A stretch of 59,554 nucleotides of DNA from Dehalococcoidia bacterium (GTDB lineage Bacteria; Chloroflexota; Dehalococcoidia; SZUA-161). Position numbers and translations under genes: made by a program. The stretch covers positions 1 to 59,554 of the forward strand of contig JAUXAX010000009.1 in the NCBI GenBank assembly GCA_030619685.1, written 5' to 3'. Below are positions 26,347-34,991 of the stretch, in pieces; positions within the stretch are counted from its first letter, which is position 1, and each line of letters begins with the position of its first letter. Below the pieces are notes generated by a model that saw only the letters and a list, made by a program, of their open reading frames with translations, searched no databases and was not told the DNA's origin.

Positions 26347-26748
26347 ATTAAAGCGCTCAGTATCAGGCAACCGTGGGCTTGGCTCATAGTCAATGCCCTG
26401 AAAGACGTCGAAAACCGCGACTAGCGCACCGATTTCTGCGGGCGAATCTACGTCCACGCCGGATACAAAATTGACAGTACTGCCCTACGCTACATCACTG
26501 CCAAACGTCTACTCAGCGACGACATGGTTGAAGCTGTCGAAGATCTCCTCATGTCTTGGACTAAACGCAGGTTCTCTGGCATTGTAGGAGAGGTGGACAT
26601 TATCAACTGTGTCACCAAAAGCTCAAGCCCCTGGTTTGTTGGTCGCTACGGCCTAATGCTCGCCAACCCCATGGCATACGATATCCCTATCCCATGCAAA
26701 GGCCGACTCGGTTTCTTCAAGCCGAATATAGCCCTATTCTCGCGCTAA
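26347..26748 (+). pseudogene. ASCH-domain protein with lost start and in-frame stop
   Basis: AAGGAGG is followed 5 bases later by ATT rather than ATG, then codons for KALSIRQPWAWLIV, the typical ASCH-family start (usually MKALSIRQPWA). ENRD is followed by a TAG at 26,422-26,424, where relatives have Trp (TGG). The frame then continues without break: FCGRIYVHAGY, VGEVDIINCV, SPWFVGRYGLMLANP and GRLGFFKP to a normal end. So two point changes (ATG to ATT, TGG to TAG) disable an otherwise complete ~133-codon gene. ASCH proteins bind RNA or modified nucleosides. Unusual initiation plus read-through cannot be excluded. Confidence 0.7.
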
Positions 26749-26944
26749 GCAGGCTCAGCATCGCCAGCTACCAGCACTTGACAGACCTCGCCACCAAGAC
26801 CCCTATCTGTTTGTGCCAAAACCCGAGGCTTTTCAGATACGGTCGAGAGAAAAACGCCCCCGCGCGGCACCTGCCCCACGGCGCGGGGGGTAAATTCAGG
26901 GCTGAATGCGAGGGCCACTAGGCAACAATCCTCGCTTTTGTGAC

Positions 26945-26995
26945 ATCCATGGCCCCTGATGTCTGACGCGTGCGGCTACTACGGCCTTTCTGCAA
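26945..26995. repeat. Repeat R2 (diverged copy of R1)
   Basis: It shares with R1 the series CATGGC.CCTG, TCTGACGC, TGCGGCT.CTACG and TTCTGCAAC in the same order and orientation, but its 5' arm no longer mirrors its 3' arm. Around it (26,749-27,070) no gene is supported. Confidence 0.45.
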
Positions 26996-27074
26996 CGGGT
27001 TGGTGAAGAGTGCAATGCCCTCAATAACCTTTACCTGAGTAATGCTAGATAACAGCTCCCCTCAGTATCAGAGG

Positions 27075-27104
27075 ATGACAGTTTCGCAATGTTTGTCTTA
27101 TACT
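27075..27104 (+). promoter_or_regulatory. Probable promoter of the SIR2-TPR gene
   Basis: ATGACA (27,075-27,080), 18 bases, TATACT (27,099-27,104). A start near 27,111 would leave only ~6 nt before the GTG at 27,117 but ~60 nt before the ATG at 27,171, favouring the latter. Confidence 0.45.
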
Positions 27105-27170
27105 TCGGGTTAGGAAGTGTCGCTCGGGCTCACCCATCAGATACTGGGCAGGAGAACAGTGTGTCCCTTT

Positions 27171-29225
27171 ATGAAGAAGAACTCTCTGTATGACGAAGTA
27201 GTGAGAGAAGTCGCAGACGTTGTAGCGGGCGGTCGTGCTCTCTTATTCATTGGATCAGGTATTTCAAATGACCCACCGTCAAGGCTACCTACGGGACGTA
27301 GCTTAAAGACATGGCTGGTTGAGGCGTTCTGCAAAGAGGAGCCTACAAAAGTTCAGACGACTCTGCGGAAATCTGCCTCCAGATTAGGGCTGGAGGAAGT
27401 CTGTCAGATCGTGTATGAGCGCCTCGGAGATCGTCTGCTAGAAAAACTCGATTTGGTGCTGGCAAATGATGAAATTGGCCCTAATGTGATACACAAATTC
27501 CTTGCGAAGGCCCTAGAGCGGGGCAATGTTATTGTTACCCCTAACTACGACAGTCTGATCGAGAAGGCATGTCAGCAAGAGCCTAGGGGGTTGTATATTG
27601 AGGACGCTGAATTCAATTCCCTTCTGAGGAACAAGGTACCTGCATTCCGAGGGTCTATTTTCAAGATTCACGGAAGCTTTAGAGATATTCGCTTCCCTAA
27701 TAGAAATACGCTTGGCACTGTCACAACTATGCTTAGCCGCATCGGGAAATTGCCCGATGCCAAGAAGACGGTGCTCCAGCAGCTCCTTGAGAAATATGCG
27801 GTAATCTTCTTAGGCTATAGTGCTGCCGGAGATATTGACATCTATCCTGTATTGGTAGCTCAAGTAACTCCTGTGCCACACCGAGTCTTCTGGGTGAAGC
27901 ATTCTTCAAAAGCCGCGTGTGTGCTATCCAACAGGCAAGTCTTTAGGGAAAAACAGCGGGAGGCGAAGAGAAGTGAACTGGACCGAAACTGGGAAACGTT
28001 CAATTCAGATAGCATCATAGTTAGGACAGTAGAGAAGCATGGCAGCAAGAACGGAATCAAGATTATCTGCCCAACACGCAGATTTGTCTTAGACCTAGCA
28101 AGGCAATTGAATGAAAAGGAGACATCCCGTTTTTGGACTCTTGACAATAATGAATTGCATAGCTCGATGGACTCAAGCGAGGACCCATGTAGCACCATAA
28201 GGTTGATGGTAGAGTGGGCGAATGGCGTCGACAGATGTATGAAACATTTGATAATAGCGGAATTGGCAGTTGCAAGCAGACAATGGGAGATCGCCATAAA
28301 ATATCTGAACAAGGCCAAGACGGCCGATAATGGCCATTTGTATCCTGACATAGAAAGGCGTATGGGTTGGTGTCACTACCAGCGCAATCGGGCAGACGAT
28401 GCCTTGCGATCTAAGGAATCATATGAAAGAAGCCTCCGAGAATACGAGAATAGAGCAGATAAATTAGGGCAAGTAAGAATCTATAGCTCGCTAGGGCTCT
28501 TGTATAACCGCAGAATGAATGACTTCGATACAGCTCAGCAATATTCAGAAAGAGCTTGGGCGATACTGAGAACTCAGTTTCTTGGTTGTCCAACGGAGAT
28601 TGAGGGCAACGAGGCTGATATAGGCGAGGTGGTTAGTAAAGCAGAGGCGATGGCACTCTGGGCACTTCAACTATGTAAAGATAGGTCTGTGAACAATACC
28701 AATCTGTTGGACACCTTCAGCGCAGCGTGGCATAACATCGGACATGTTTACCTACGACGAAGCGAGGATCCAGCTAGGGTTATTAGGACGCTCGGTTACA
28801 GAAAGGCCATTACTTTGCCTTTGAAAGCTGATGAAGTAACCCTATTACACAGGGCTTTAGGTTTTACGTTGGTCAGCGAACGGATTATGGATGAAATCGG
28901 AGACCTGAGAGGTCTTGTCCAGGCGAACAATATCATAGGCTTAGCATATACCCGGTTGAAAGATCCTAAGCAAGCTATCCGCCTGCATGAAAAGTGTTGT
29001 TATATGGCTGCTACTCTCGGCTGGTCACACGAGTACGCCCAAGCATGCCGCAATTTGGGCGTAGCCTTTGCCTACCAGGGAGAACGAGGCAAAGCTCTCA
29101 AGTATATCTGGAGAGCAATAGTCGTCTGGGGCCGTTTGTGGAGGAAAGAAAACCGATGGAAAGATGCCATTTCTGCTATAACTCTCTTCCGCTCAATTTG
29201 CGTTTCGTACCTGTGGTCTACGTGA
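27171..29225 (+). CDS. SIR2-like NADase with TPR repeats
   Basis: 684 residues from the ATG at 27,171 (a GTG at 27,117 would add 18). Residues ~1-260 are a SIR2-like domain: GRALLFIGSGIS binds NAD, and the catalytic pair Asn125 (VTPNYDSL) and His167 (FKIHGSF) is present. The remaining ~400 residues are helical, with TPR-type pairs (AIKYLNKAKTADNGHLY ..., YSSLGLLYNRR ..., ACRNLGVAFAYQGERGKALK). SIR2 domains fused to repeat regions act in phage defence by depleting NAD after infection (DSR and related systems). No HerA or Argonaute partner gene is adjacent, so it probably works alone. The specific sub-family is not assigned. Confidence 0.82.
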   Translation: MKKNSLYDEVVREVADVVAGGRALLFIGSGISNDPPSRLPTGRSLKTWLVEAFCKEEPTKVQTTLRKSASRLGLEEVCQIVYERLGDRLLEKLDLVLANDEIGPNVIHKFLAKALERGNVIVTPNYDSLIEKACQQEPRGLYIEDAEFNSLLRNKVPAFRGSIFKIHGSFRDIRFPNRNTLGTVTTMLSRIGKLPDAKKTVLQQLLEKYAVIFLGYSAAGDIDIYPVLVAQVTPVPHRVFWVKHSSKAACVLSNRQVFREKQREAKRSELDRNWETFNSDSIIVRTVEKHGSKNGIKIICPTRRFVLDLARQLNEKETSRFWTLDNNELHSSMDSSEDPCSTIRLMVEWANGVDRCMKHLIIAELAVASRQWEIAIKYLNKAKTADNGHLYPDIERRMGWCHYQRNRADDALRSKESYERSLREYENRADKLGQVRIYSSLGLLYNRRMNDFDTAQQYSERAWAILRTQFLGCPTEIEGNEADIGEVVSKAEAMALWALQLCKDRSVNNTNLLDTFSAAWHNIGHVYLRRSEDPARVIRTLGYRKAITLPLKADEVTLLHRALGFTLVSERIMDEIGDLRGLVQANNIIGLAYTRLKDPKQAIRLHEKCCYMAATLGWSHEYAQACRNLGVAFAYQGERGKALKYIWRAIVVWGRLWRKENRWKDAISAITLFRSICVSYLWST

Positions 29226-29448
29226 GCGAGGCGGAGAGCACGAAATGCCACAGGAGAGGCTTCTTCTTGTCCGCTAGTCATCTATGATGGACATCAGAAT
29301 AGTCCTGGTGCCTTATTTCGGTTTTTGGACCCGTACATATCATTGACTGGGCAATACAATCGGGCGGTTTATTTAACCATGACTGACGTGAGATTCCGGC
29401 GGGTCTGGAGCCCCTCTCCTCAATAGGTTGCGAGCTACCACACTAACT

Positions 29449-29477
29449 TTGACGGTCATTGTCGTAAATGCTACAAT
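29449..29477 (+). promoter_or_regulatory. Promoter of the TIR-like/beta-sandwich gene
   Basis: TTGACG (29,449-29,454), 17 bases, TACAAT (29,472-29,477), giving a leader of ~75 nt. The -35 is the same TTGACG seen at 10,200. The rest of the 29,226-29,558 gap has no supported gene. Confidence 0.55.
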
Positions 29478-29558
29478 TCCGCCCAGAATGGCCGATTAGG
29501 CGAACTCAGAGTTCGTCTATATAGCTATTAAGTGAAATCGTGGACGGAGGATATGAAA

Positions 29559-30440
29559 ATGCAAGAATACCATTATTTTGTTGCGCATGAGTTTAGCAAG
29601 CAGAAGAGGGATGATCTTAGAGAAGTTATTGAAGAAGCTTTTAAAGGGAGTAGATTAAAAGCGTATTATTCAGACATGGAAGTTAGACAAAAGCATATTT
29701 TAGAAAAGATTGAAGAAAGAATACTTACAACCCAATTTGGCATCTATGATGTTACAAATAGTAATCCAAATGTTTGCTTGGAGCTAGGGGTCGCAAGGGG
29801 AGCAAGAAAGCCCTATTATATTATCCATGAGAAAGGTACAAGGCTCCCCGCTGATTTAGAAGGTCTTGATAGAATTGAGTATGAAAGTTATAAGCAATTG
29901 ACCAAAGAATTGAAGAAGAAGGTGGTGAAAAAAGAAAGAGAGAGGTTTATGGAGGTAAGAAAGAGCCTAAAACAAGAATATTATGAGGATATCTCAGAAA
30001 AAGAGATAAGAGAGAAATGCTGTAAATTGTATCAAGCAGAAGAATTACTTCATAGACTTGGTTATGAAGTTGAAGATAAGGATGCATCTAATGGTAAAGC
30101 TTGGTTTGCTGATTTATCGGAGTTACGTGGCCATGTTATTTTTGGCCCTTATGAAGCGTTACCAGAACTTGGCGACCATGTAGTATTCTTTAGGATGAAA
30201 ACAGATGATAATTCATCAACAAATCCTATGTTGGTACTTGATGTAGCGGGTGGAGGTTATGCCACTAAGATTACTCGAGGTATCAGTTTCCACAAACCAA
30301 ATAAATATCAATGGTTTTCGTTAAATTTCAAGTGTCGAGTGATAGAGTCAATGGAATATAGAATATTTAATCAACCTCAGTGGGGGAAAATTTGGATTGA
30401 TTATGTTGCCATAGTTAAATCATCTGCACTGACAAAATGA
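29559..30440 (+). CDS. TIR-like nucleotide-binding domain fused to a beta-sandwich domain
   Basis: 293 residues from the ATG at 29,559, chosen because GGAGG lies 8 bases upstream. Residues ~1-120 form a TIR-like/deoxyribosyltransferase-like fold: YHYFVAHEFS start, TTQFGIYDVTNSNPNVCLEL, GVARGARKPYYII. A lysine-rich helical linker follows (~120-180). Residues ~190-290 resemble a CBM6-like jelly roll (GHVIFGPYEALPELGDHVVF ... MLVLDVAGGG ... YQWFSLNF ... IWIDYVAIV), a fold usually seen in carbohydrate-active proteins. AT content is clearly higher than in its neighbours, suggesting recent transfer. The pairing suggests recognition of a sugar-like ligand coupled to a nucleotide-dependent effector; that is inference. 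Confidence 0.7.
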   Translation: MQEYHYFVAHEFSKQKRDDLREVIEEAFKGSRLKAYYSDMEVRQKHILEKIEERILTTQFGIYDVTNSNPNVCLELGVARGARKPYYIIHEKGTRLPADLEGLDRIEYESYKQLTKELKKKVVKKERERFMEVRKSLKQEYYEDISEKEIREKCCKLYQAEELLHRLGYEVEDKDASNGKAWFADLSELRGHVIFGPYEALPELGDHVVFFRMKTDDNSSTNPMLVLDVAGGGYATKITRGISFHKPNKYQWFSLNFKCRVIESMEYRIFNQPQWGKIWIDYVAIVKSSALTK

Positions 30441-30469
30441 ACAGGTTATGGGTCTGTCCACGACTCTTC

Positions 30470-30486
30470 GCAACCCTTCGGGTTGC
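30470..30486 (+). terminator. Hairpin after the TIR-like/beta-sandwich gene
   Basis: GCAACCC and GGGTTGC pair perfectly over 7 bp around a TTC loop, 30 bases after the stop codon. No T-tract follows, so termination would not be of the classic type. Confidence 0.35.
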
Positions 30487-30512
30487 TCGGAGCTAACGCA
30501 CCCACTTAACAG

Positions 30513-30578
30513 AGTATATCTGGTTTGGGCTATGCCCTCACCCAAATTCCTCGCTTTGGTCGGAACTTCAGATATACT
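30513..30578. repeat. Composite inverted repeat (nested stems)
   Basis: AGTATATCTG (30,513-30,522) pairs perfectly with CAGATATACT (30,569-30,578). Just inside, TTTGGG (30,524-30,529) pairs with CCCAAA (30,541-30,546). The result is a 66-base structure with an outer 10-bp and inner 6-bp stem. It could be a small structured RNA, a mobile-element end or a recombination site. No gene is supported from 30,441 to 31,219. Confidence 0.5.
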
Positions 30579-30963
30579 CAAAACGTTAAACAAAAGTCCA
30601 TTTTGTGCAATCCAGTCGGCGTGGAGTAACATCCGGCCACGCATCCGCTCCAAAACAAGTCATCTTAGTACGCCTCGTAGAACAGGCGCTTGTCTTCCTT
30701 CAAATGCGGGAAACATTATGCAATGTTTCTTCAACATACGTATGACCCTGCTTCCAAAAGAGTAGGGCATGGGTTGCTTTTACAAAACCATGGTGTTAAT
30801 CTTGTGCCTAGAACAACGCCAGTCCCCATCAATAAATGTGCCGACATTGTGCTACGAGACACGCTATGCGAGGATAACAATGAAAACAACTCGCTCAAGT
30901 GAGGCCTCAACCATAGTTGATTGGATAGTGGAGCTACTATTAGGCCAAATGACACCGACGGGC

Positions 30964-31152
30964 AAGAAAGGGGGGCGCTTGCTTCGTCGGGTTTTTTCGA
31001 AGCTAGTTTTGGGTGTTGCGAAGCTAAAAGGGGAGCGCTTGTGTGTGAAGCAAGCGCTCTCACCACTGAGCTAACCGCCCAGGGTCGAAGCTATTTTAGC
31101 CCCCAAAATCCATATTGTAAAGGGGGGAGCGCTTGCCTCGTCAGATTTTGCA
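30964..31152. repeat. Interleaved short direct repeats
   Basis: A G-run followed by (A)GCGCTTG occurs three times (near 30,971, 31,031 and 31,125), and CGAAGCTA three times (near 30,999, 31,019 and 31,086). The middle GAGCGCTTG faces CAAGCGCTC of the tRNA-like fragment, forming a 9-bp hairpin. The cluster marks the right edge of the accessory island. Confidence 0.5.
31038..31080 (-). pseudogene. 5' half of a tRNA-Val(CAC)-like gene
   Basis: On the minus strand the fragment begins GGGCGGTTAGCTCAGTGGTG, giving the acceptor strand, D-stem (GCTC/GAGC) and D-loop. The anticodon arm CTTGC-TTCACAC-ACAAG has a CAC anticodon and one mismatch (C-A) where normal tRNAs have C-G. After position ~43 the sequence diverges: no T-arm and no 3' acceptor strand follow. 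It is a truncated, non-functional copy, probably left by an integration or recombination event at the island edge. Confidence 0.55.
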
Positions 31153-31219
31153 AACAACGATCAACAAACAGTAACATCCCAGTGACAGCACCCATTCAAA
31201 TCAGAGAGCTTCCGAGTTC

Positions 31220-32002
31220 TCACACGATCTGAAACTTCTCTCTTATGGCGAAGAATACGTCCTGGGGCTGGTCAATGGGGTAATCCATGTTCACGGTCAT
31301 GAGTAAGGCGTTTTCGTGATGGTCGCCCTTGAGCTCTCCCGCCTCGGATTTGAGCGGCAGCGTCTGTATTTTGGCTTCGCCGAACGAGCAGAAGCCGTGG
31401 TCGGAGATGACGATCAGACTGTTATTCTTGTCATCCATAAAGCCGCTGCCGAAGATTAGCTCCCCAATCTTGCTGTCCACCTGTTCATACCATTCCAAGA
31501 CACAGTCCTCGCCCCAATGGAAGTGTTGGACGCGGTCGAGAAGGGTATAGCAGGATATGAGAATATCGGGCCTTTCCGCCAAGAGCTCTTTCGTCTTCTT
31601 GGTGACTCTCTCAAGCTCCTCCTGCCACTCCTTTTCGTTCGTCGGTAGCCCGAAGCCTGCTGGCCTGAAGTCAACCCCGAAGGAGTAAGGTGGGACCACG
31701 AAGGGGACATTGAGCGCCTTCACGTTCCTACCTTCCCGGTGCAGGATGTCCCAGATGAAATCGACCTTGATATCTTCCCTTCGGACAATGTTGCCTCCAA
31801 GGGCGAAGCTATCATGGCCATGCTCCTCGAAGGTCTTGCCGCAAAACATGCCACACCAGATGGAGGGGGATATGGGCTTCTCCTTGAGCACCAGTTGCTT
31901 ACATTTCCCAACTTCGCACAGCCTCCTGAAGCTGGGAAGCCTGTCTAGATTCGGCCTTATGACGGTCCATGTAGCGGCGTCAATTCCCAGAACGAAAATC
32001 AT
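31220..32002 (-). CDS. Alkaline-phosphatase-superfamily phosphodiesterase/nucleotidase
   Basis: 260 residues, short for the family. An N-terminal metal site (VLGIDAATW) is followed by a likely nucleophile Ser in ISPSIWCGMFCG, Asp/His ligands in LDRVQHFHW and SDHGF, and a final GDHH. This fits type I phosphodiesterases/nucleotide pyrophosphatases and the related phosphoglycerate mutase/sulfatase fold. There is no signal peptide, so it acts in the cytosol. It is the last gene of the RHH-RHH-TSUP-cysD-cysN operon, 73 bases after cysN. Activity on a sulfo- or phospho-ester made from APS is an attractive guess, not shown by the sequence. Confidence 0.8.
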   Translation of the reverse strand: MIFVLGIDAATWTVIRPNLDRLPSFRRLCEVGKCKQLVLKEKPISPSIWCGMFCGKTFEEHGHDSFALGGNIVRREDIKVDFIWDILHREGRNVKALNVPFVVPPYSFGVDFRPAGFGLPTNEKEWQEELERVTKKTKELLAERPDILISCYTLLDRVQHFHWGEDCVLEWYEQVDSKIGELIFGSGFMDDKNNSLIVISDHGFCSFGEAKIQTLPLKSEAGELKGDHHENALLMTVNMDYPIDQPQDVFFAIREKFQIV

Positions 32003-32075
32003 CTACGTCTCCCTGTTGGGCTATCAGCAGTGAGCCTTCGGCAGCCAGAGAGAAATGCGACTTCGCAGCTGTCAG

Positions 32076-33287
32076 CTACACATGGGTTTCGAGGACGACG
32101 CCGGCACCGATGTTCCTGCCGTCTCTTGCCAGCACAAACCTGCCCAGTTCCGGTATGTCGGAGAACCTCTCGACAACAAGGGGCTCGGTTTCGAAGATGA
32201 TGGTGGCTGCCTCGTTCTCACGTATCTGCTCCGGGTTTTTTTCCATCACCTCACCCGTCTCCGAGCTTATCCTTTCCCTGATTTGCTTCACCAGGCACAC
32301 TGTCCTTTTGGTGCCGCATGTCACCTCCAACCTGTCCCCCCGACTCAACCTCCCTTCAAGAAGAACAACCTCGCCCAGGAAGCTTTCGGTCGGGGTGGGG
32401 GCATTCTCCAGGTGTCCCCCGACATTTCCTCTACCCACTTCGTTGTCCAGGACGATGCCGATGCTGTCCCCCGTCCTTGCCTCTTCTACTTCCCCAGGGA
32501 AAACCTCTATTCTCTCCGCTCTCGCCTGCACTCCCGACGGCTGGAAGACAAGCTCGTCGCCCACCCTCAGGTTTCCCGATTCCACCCGCCCAGCTGTCAC
32601 CCTCTCGGAGCCTACCGCATAGGTGTCCTGGACGACGAATCTGAGGGGCTTCTCACCTACCTCCTCGGGCTCTATTTCATCGAGAACCTGGAGCAGCGTA
32701 GGCCCTTGATACCATTCCATCCTTCCCGAAGGCTTATATACGTTATCGCCCTCCAGGGCGGAGATGGGTATGAATCTTACATCAGTATAACCCAGGGAGG
32801 AGGCAAGCTGCGAGGTTTCCTCTTTAACCTTCTGGAAGGTGTTTTCCTCGTAGTCCATTAGGTCCATCTTGTTGATGGCCGCTACAATCTGCTTAATTCC
32901 CAGCATGTGCAGAAGAAAAGTATGTCTTCTGGTCTGCTCCTCAACCCCATTGGGAGCGGAGACCACCAGGATGCCAACCTGGGCGTGGGAGGCTCCGGAA
33001 AGCATGTTCTTTATGAACTCCCTGTGGCCAGGGACGTCCACGATGGTGTAGTAGTTCCTCCCTTTGAACAGAACGCGAGTCGTGTCTATGGTCCGCTCCT
33101 CCTTCAGCTCCTCCTCGTAGGAATCGAGGAAGTAGGCGAACTCGAACCTCTTCTTATACTCTTCGATGACCTTCTGGATCTCGGCCATCTTCTCCTCGGG
33201 AAGCGCCTCTGAGTCGTAGAGAAGCCTCCCTATCAGGGTAGACTTGCCGTGGTCTATGTGGCCAACGATGACGACGCTAAGGTTCAT
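32076..33287 (-). CDS. cysN: Sulfate adenylyltransferase large subunit (GTPase)
   Basis: About 403 residues, somewhat shorter than the typical ~475. The G-protein motifs are complete: GHIDHGKST (G1), a switch I Thr in [15 protein letters not shown] (G3), NKMDLMD (G4). EF-Tu-like domains 2 and 3 follow ([20 protein letters not shown] ...). CysN couples GTP hydrolysis to formation of adenosine 5'-phosphosulfate (APS) by CysD. The start is the ATG at 33,287, with AGGAAAGG upstream. cysD ends 48 bases before. No APS kinase domain is fused, and no cysC, cysH or sat is in the window, so the fate of APS is decided elsewhere. Confidence 0.93.
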   Translation of the reverse strand: MNLSVVIVGHIDHGKSTLIGRLLYDSEALPEEKMAEIQKVIEEYKKRFEFAYFLDSYEEELKEERTIDTTRVLFKGRNYYTIVDVPGHREFIKNMLSGASHAQVGILVVSAPNGVEEQTRRHTFLLHMLGIKQIVAAINKMDLMDYEENTFQKVKEETSQLASSLGYTDVRFIPISALEGDNVYKPSGRMEWYQGPTLLQVLDEIEPEEVGEKPLRFVVQDTYAVGSERVTAGRVESGNLRVGDELVFQPSGVQARAERIEVFPGEVEEARTGDSIGIVLDNEVGRGNVGGHLENAPTPTESFLGEVVLLEGRLSRGDRLEVTCGTKRTVCLVKQIRERISSETGEVMEKNPEQIRENEAATIIFETEPLVVERFSDIPELGRFVLARDGRNIGAGVVLETHV

Positions 33288-33335
33288 TCTGCCTTTCCTG
33301 CCAGTATACACCGGGTCGGGTGCTGAAGCTGCTCA

Positions 33336-34136
33336 CTACATATAGCCCAGAGCACGGAGTTTCTGCATGGTAAATGTCTTCTCCTTGTCCTGGGCCCTGC
33401 CAGAGCGCTCAGCGATTTTTGTTGTACGCAGCTCCTCGACAACCTCGTCTATGCTTGACGCGGTAGAATCGATGGGCGCGGTACAGGGCTCGCAGCCCAG
33501 GCTGCGGTACCTTTTGCCGTTCTTGGCGAGATACATCGGGTTGATGGGGATGCCCTCCATTCTGACGTATTCCCAGACATCCAGCTCGCGCCAGTGCAGG
33601 ATGGGATGAACCCTCATATGAGTGCCTTCTCCCACCAGGCCTTGGAACTGGTCCCACATCTCCAGCGGCTGGTCCTTGTAGTCCCATTTGAAGTTCTCGT
33701 CCCGGGGAGAGAAATACCGCTCCTTTGCTCTGATGCCGTGCTCATCCCTCCGTATGGCCAGGATAAGGGCATCGAAGCCGTTCTTCTCCACAAAGTCCTT
33801 CAGGGCCTCGGTCTTCAGTCTGGTGCAGCAATCGAGTTTTCCGTCCTCAGGATTCATTCCTTCTTCGATTGCCTTCTCGTTGCGCGCCACCAGTAGATCA
33901 AGTCCCCACTCCTTCGCGATCCTGTCCCTGAATTGGTACATCTGCTTGAATTTGTATCCGGTATCGATGTGAATTGCTGGGAAGGGTATCTTGCCGAAGA
34001 AGGCTTTCCTGCACAGCCAGAGCATGGTGGTGCTGTCCTTCCCCATGCTCCAGAGGACCGCCGGCTTCTTGAACTCCGCGTACGCCTCCCTCACTATGTA
34101 TATCGTTCGATTCTCAAGGTCCTTCAGGTCGAGCAT
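33336..34136 (-). CDS. cysD: Sulfate adenylyltransferase small subunit
   Basis: 266 residues, the usual length for the adenylylating subunit. The PP-loop reads SMGKDST (most relatives have SGGKDS). Family segments are present: HIDTGYKFKQMYQFRD, CCTRLKTEAL, AIRRDEHGIRAKERYFSPRD and LHWRELDVWEYV. With CysN it makes APS from sulfate and ATP, the first step of sulfate assimilation or sulfation. It lies 13 bases after the TSUP gene. The C-terminus ends in KLRALGYM, a motif also present in the two small regulators and in a loop of the TSUP protein of the same operon. Confidence 0.93.
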   Translation of the reverse strand: MLDLKDLENRTIYIVREAYAEFKKPAVLWSMGKDSTTMLWLCRKAFFGKIPFPAIHIDTGYKFKQMYQFRDRIAKEWGLDLLVARNEKAIEEGMNPEDGKLDCCTRLKTEALKDFVEKNGFDALILAIRRDEHGIRAKERYFSPRDENFKWDYKDQPLEMWDQFQGLVGEGTHMRVHPILHWRELDVWEYVRMEGIPINPMYLAKNGKRYRSLGCEPCTAPIDSTASSIDEVVEELRTTKIAERSGRAQDKEKTFTMQKLRALGYM

Positions 34137-34149
34137 GGGTTTCCTCCTG

Positions 34150-34971
34150 CTACAACGCGAACGTTCTCACCAAGGTCAGGGCTCCGAGCAAAATGGTCGC
34201 CAGCCCTATGACATACTTCAGTTTCTCAGTGCCCACCCTTTTCACGGTCAGGGCAGCAAATGGAGCCGCGACTACCGAGCCTATGGTAGCAGCTGCGGCC
34301 AGCCTCCAGTAGACGTCTCCTTCAACTAGCAGATAGGTCAGGAAGCCCACCGCGCACAGTATCGCTACCGCCACGGTGGTGCTGCCAACCGAGCTCTTCA
34401 CTTCCCGCCCGATGACAATCTGCCCGCCGGTCACCAGTGGTACATATCCCGCCCCGCTAATCCCCTTATTGAACGCTCCCAGTACCCCGAGGCCAGCGAT
34501 GCCCTTCCAGGAAAAGCCACGGTTGCTCTTCCGTCGGAACAGAACGGTCAATCCGATAGCGAGGACCAGCACCCCGATGTAGGTCTCAAGGGCTACCCTC
34601 GGAATGTTTACCGCGGTAAGCACCCCTGCCAGAACACCTGCTACTCCAAAGATGACGAGAACAAAAATAACTTTCGCATCAGTAGACCTTGGTAGATAAC
34701 CCAGCCCGCGCAGGCGCTCCTTTATCAGCTTCTCATCTCGCTTGAAATCCAGATGTATGTTTCCCACTCGATGGTGAACAAGCCCCCCGACTACCCCTCC
34801 CGCGAGCTGGCTCAATAGAACAACGGGAACGATCTGTAGCGGCGCGAAACCTATGATCAGGAGCACCGGGGTTAGCGCAGTGCCATATCCCACCCCCATC
34901 GAAACGCTCATGTACTGGCACAGCAGAGCGATAAAGACGACTACCACAAATAGTGTTGAGGTCAGTTCCAT
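34150..34971 (-). CDS. TSUP (TauE/SafE) family anion transporter
   Basis: 273 residues, about eight membrane segments in two halves, each beginning with the family's glycine-rich motif (SMGVGYGTALTPVLLIIGF; GAFNKGISGAGYVP). TSUP proteins export or import sulfite, sulfoacetate, thiosulfate or similar anions. Placement directly before cysDN points to sulfate or sulfite transport. An unusual feature is a ~30-residue charged cytosolic loop between the second and third segments (HLDFKRDEKLIKERLRGLGY...), ending in the same RLRxLGYL motif found at the ends of the regulators and CysD. Confidence 0.88.
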   Translation of the reverse strand: MELTSTLFVVVVFIALLCQYMSVSMGVGYGTALTPVLLIIGFAPLQIVPVVLLSQLAGGVVGGLVHHRVGNIHLDFKRDEKLIKERLRGLGYLPRSTDAKVIFVLVIFGVAGVLAGVLTAVNIPRVALETYIGVLVLAIGLTVLFRRKSNRGFSWKGIAGLGVLGAFNKGISGAGYVPLVTGGQIVIGREVKSSVGSTTVAVAILCAVGFLTYLLVEGDVYWRLAAAATIGSVVAAPFAALTVKRVGTEKLKYVIGLATILLGALTLVRTFAL

Positions 34972-34991
34972 TTTCTCTATGCCGAGAATCG

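Noticed and set aside
25019..26995. R1/R2 as integron attC sites
   Set aside because: The ends are GTTGCA...TGCAAC rather than RYYYAAC...GTTRRRY, and no integron integrase is in the window.
30513..30578. Retron or CRISPR-type element
   Set aside because: No reverse transcriptase, cas gene or regularly spaced repeat array is present.
32055..32861. 268-codon open frame on the plus strand
   Set aside because: It is the antisense of cysN.
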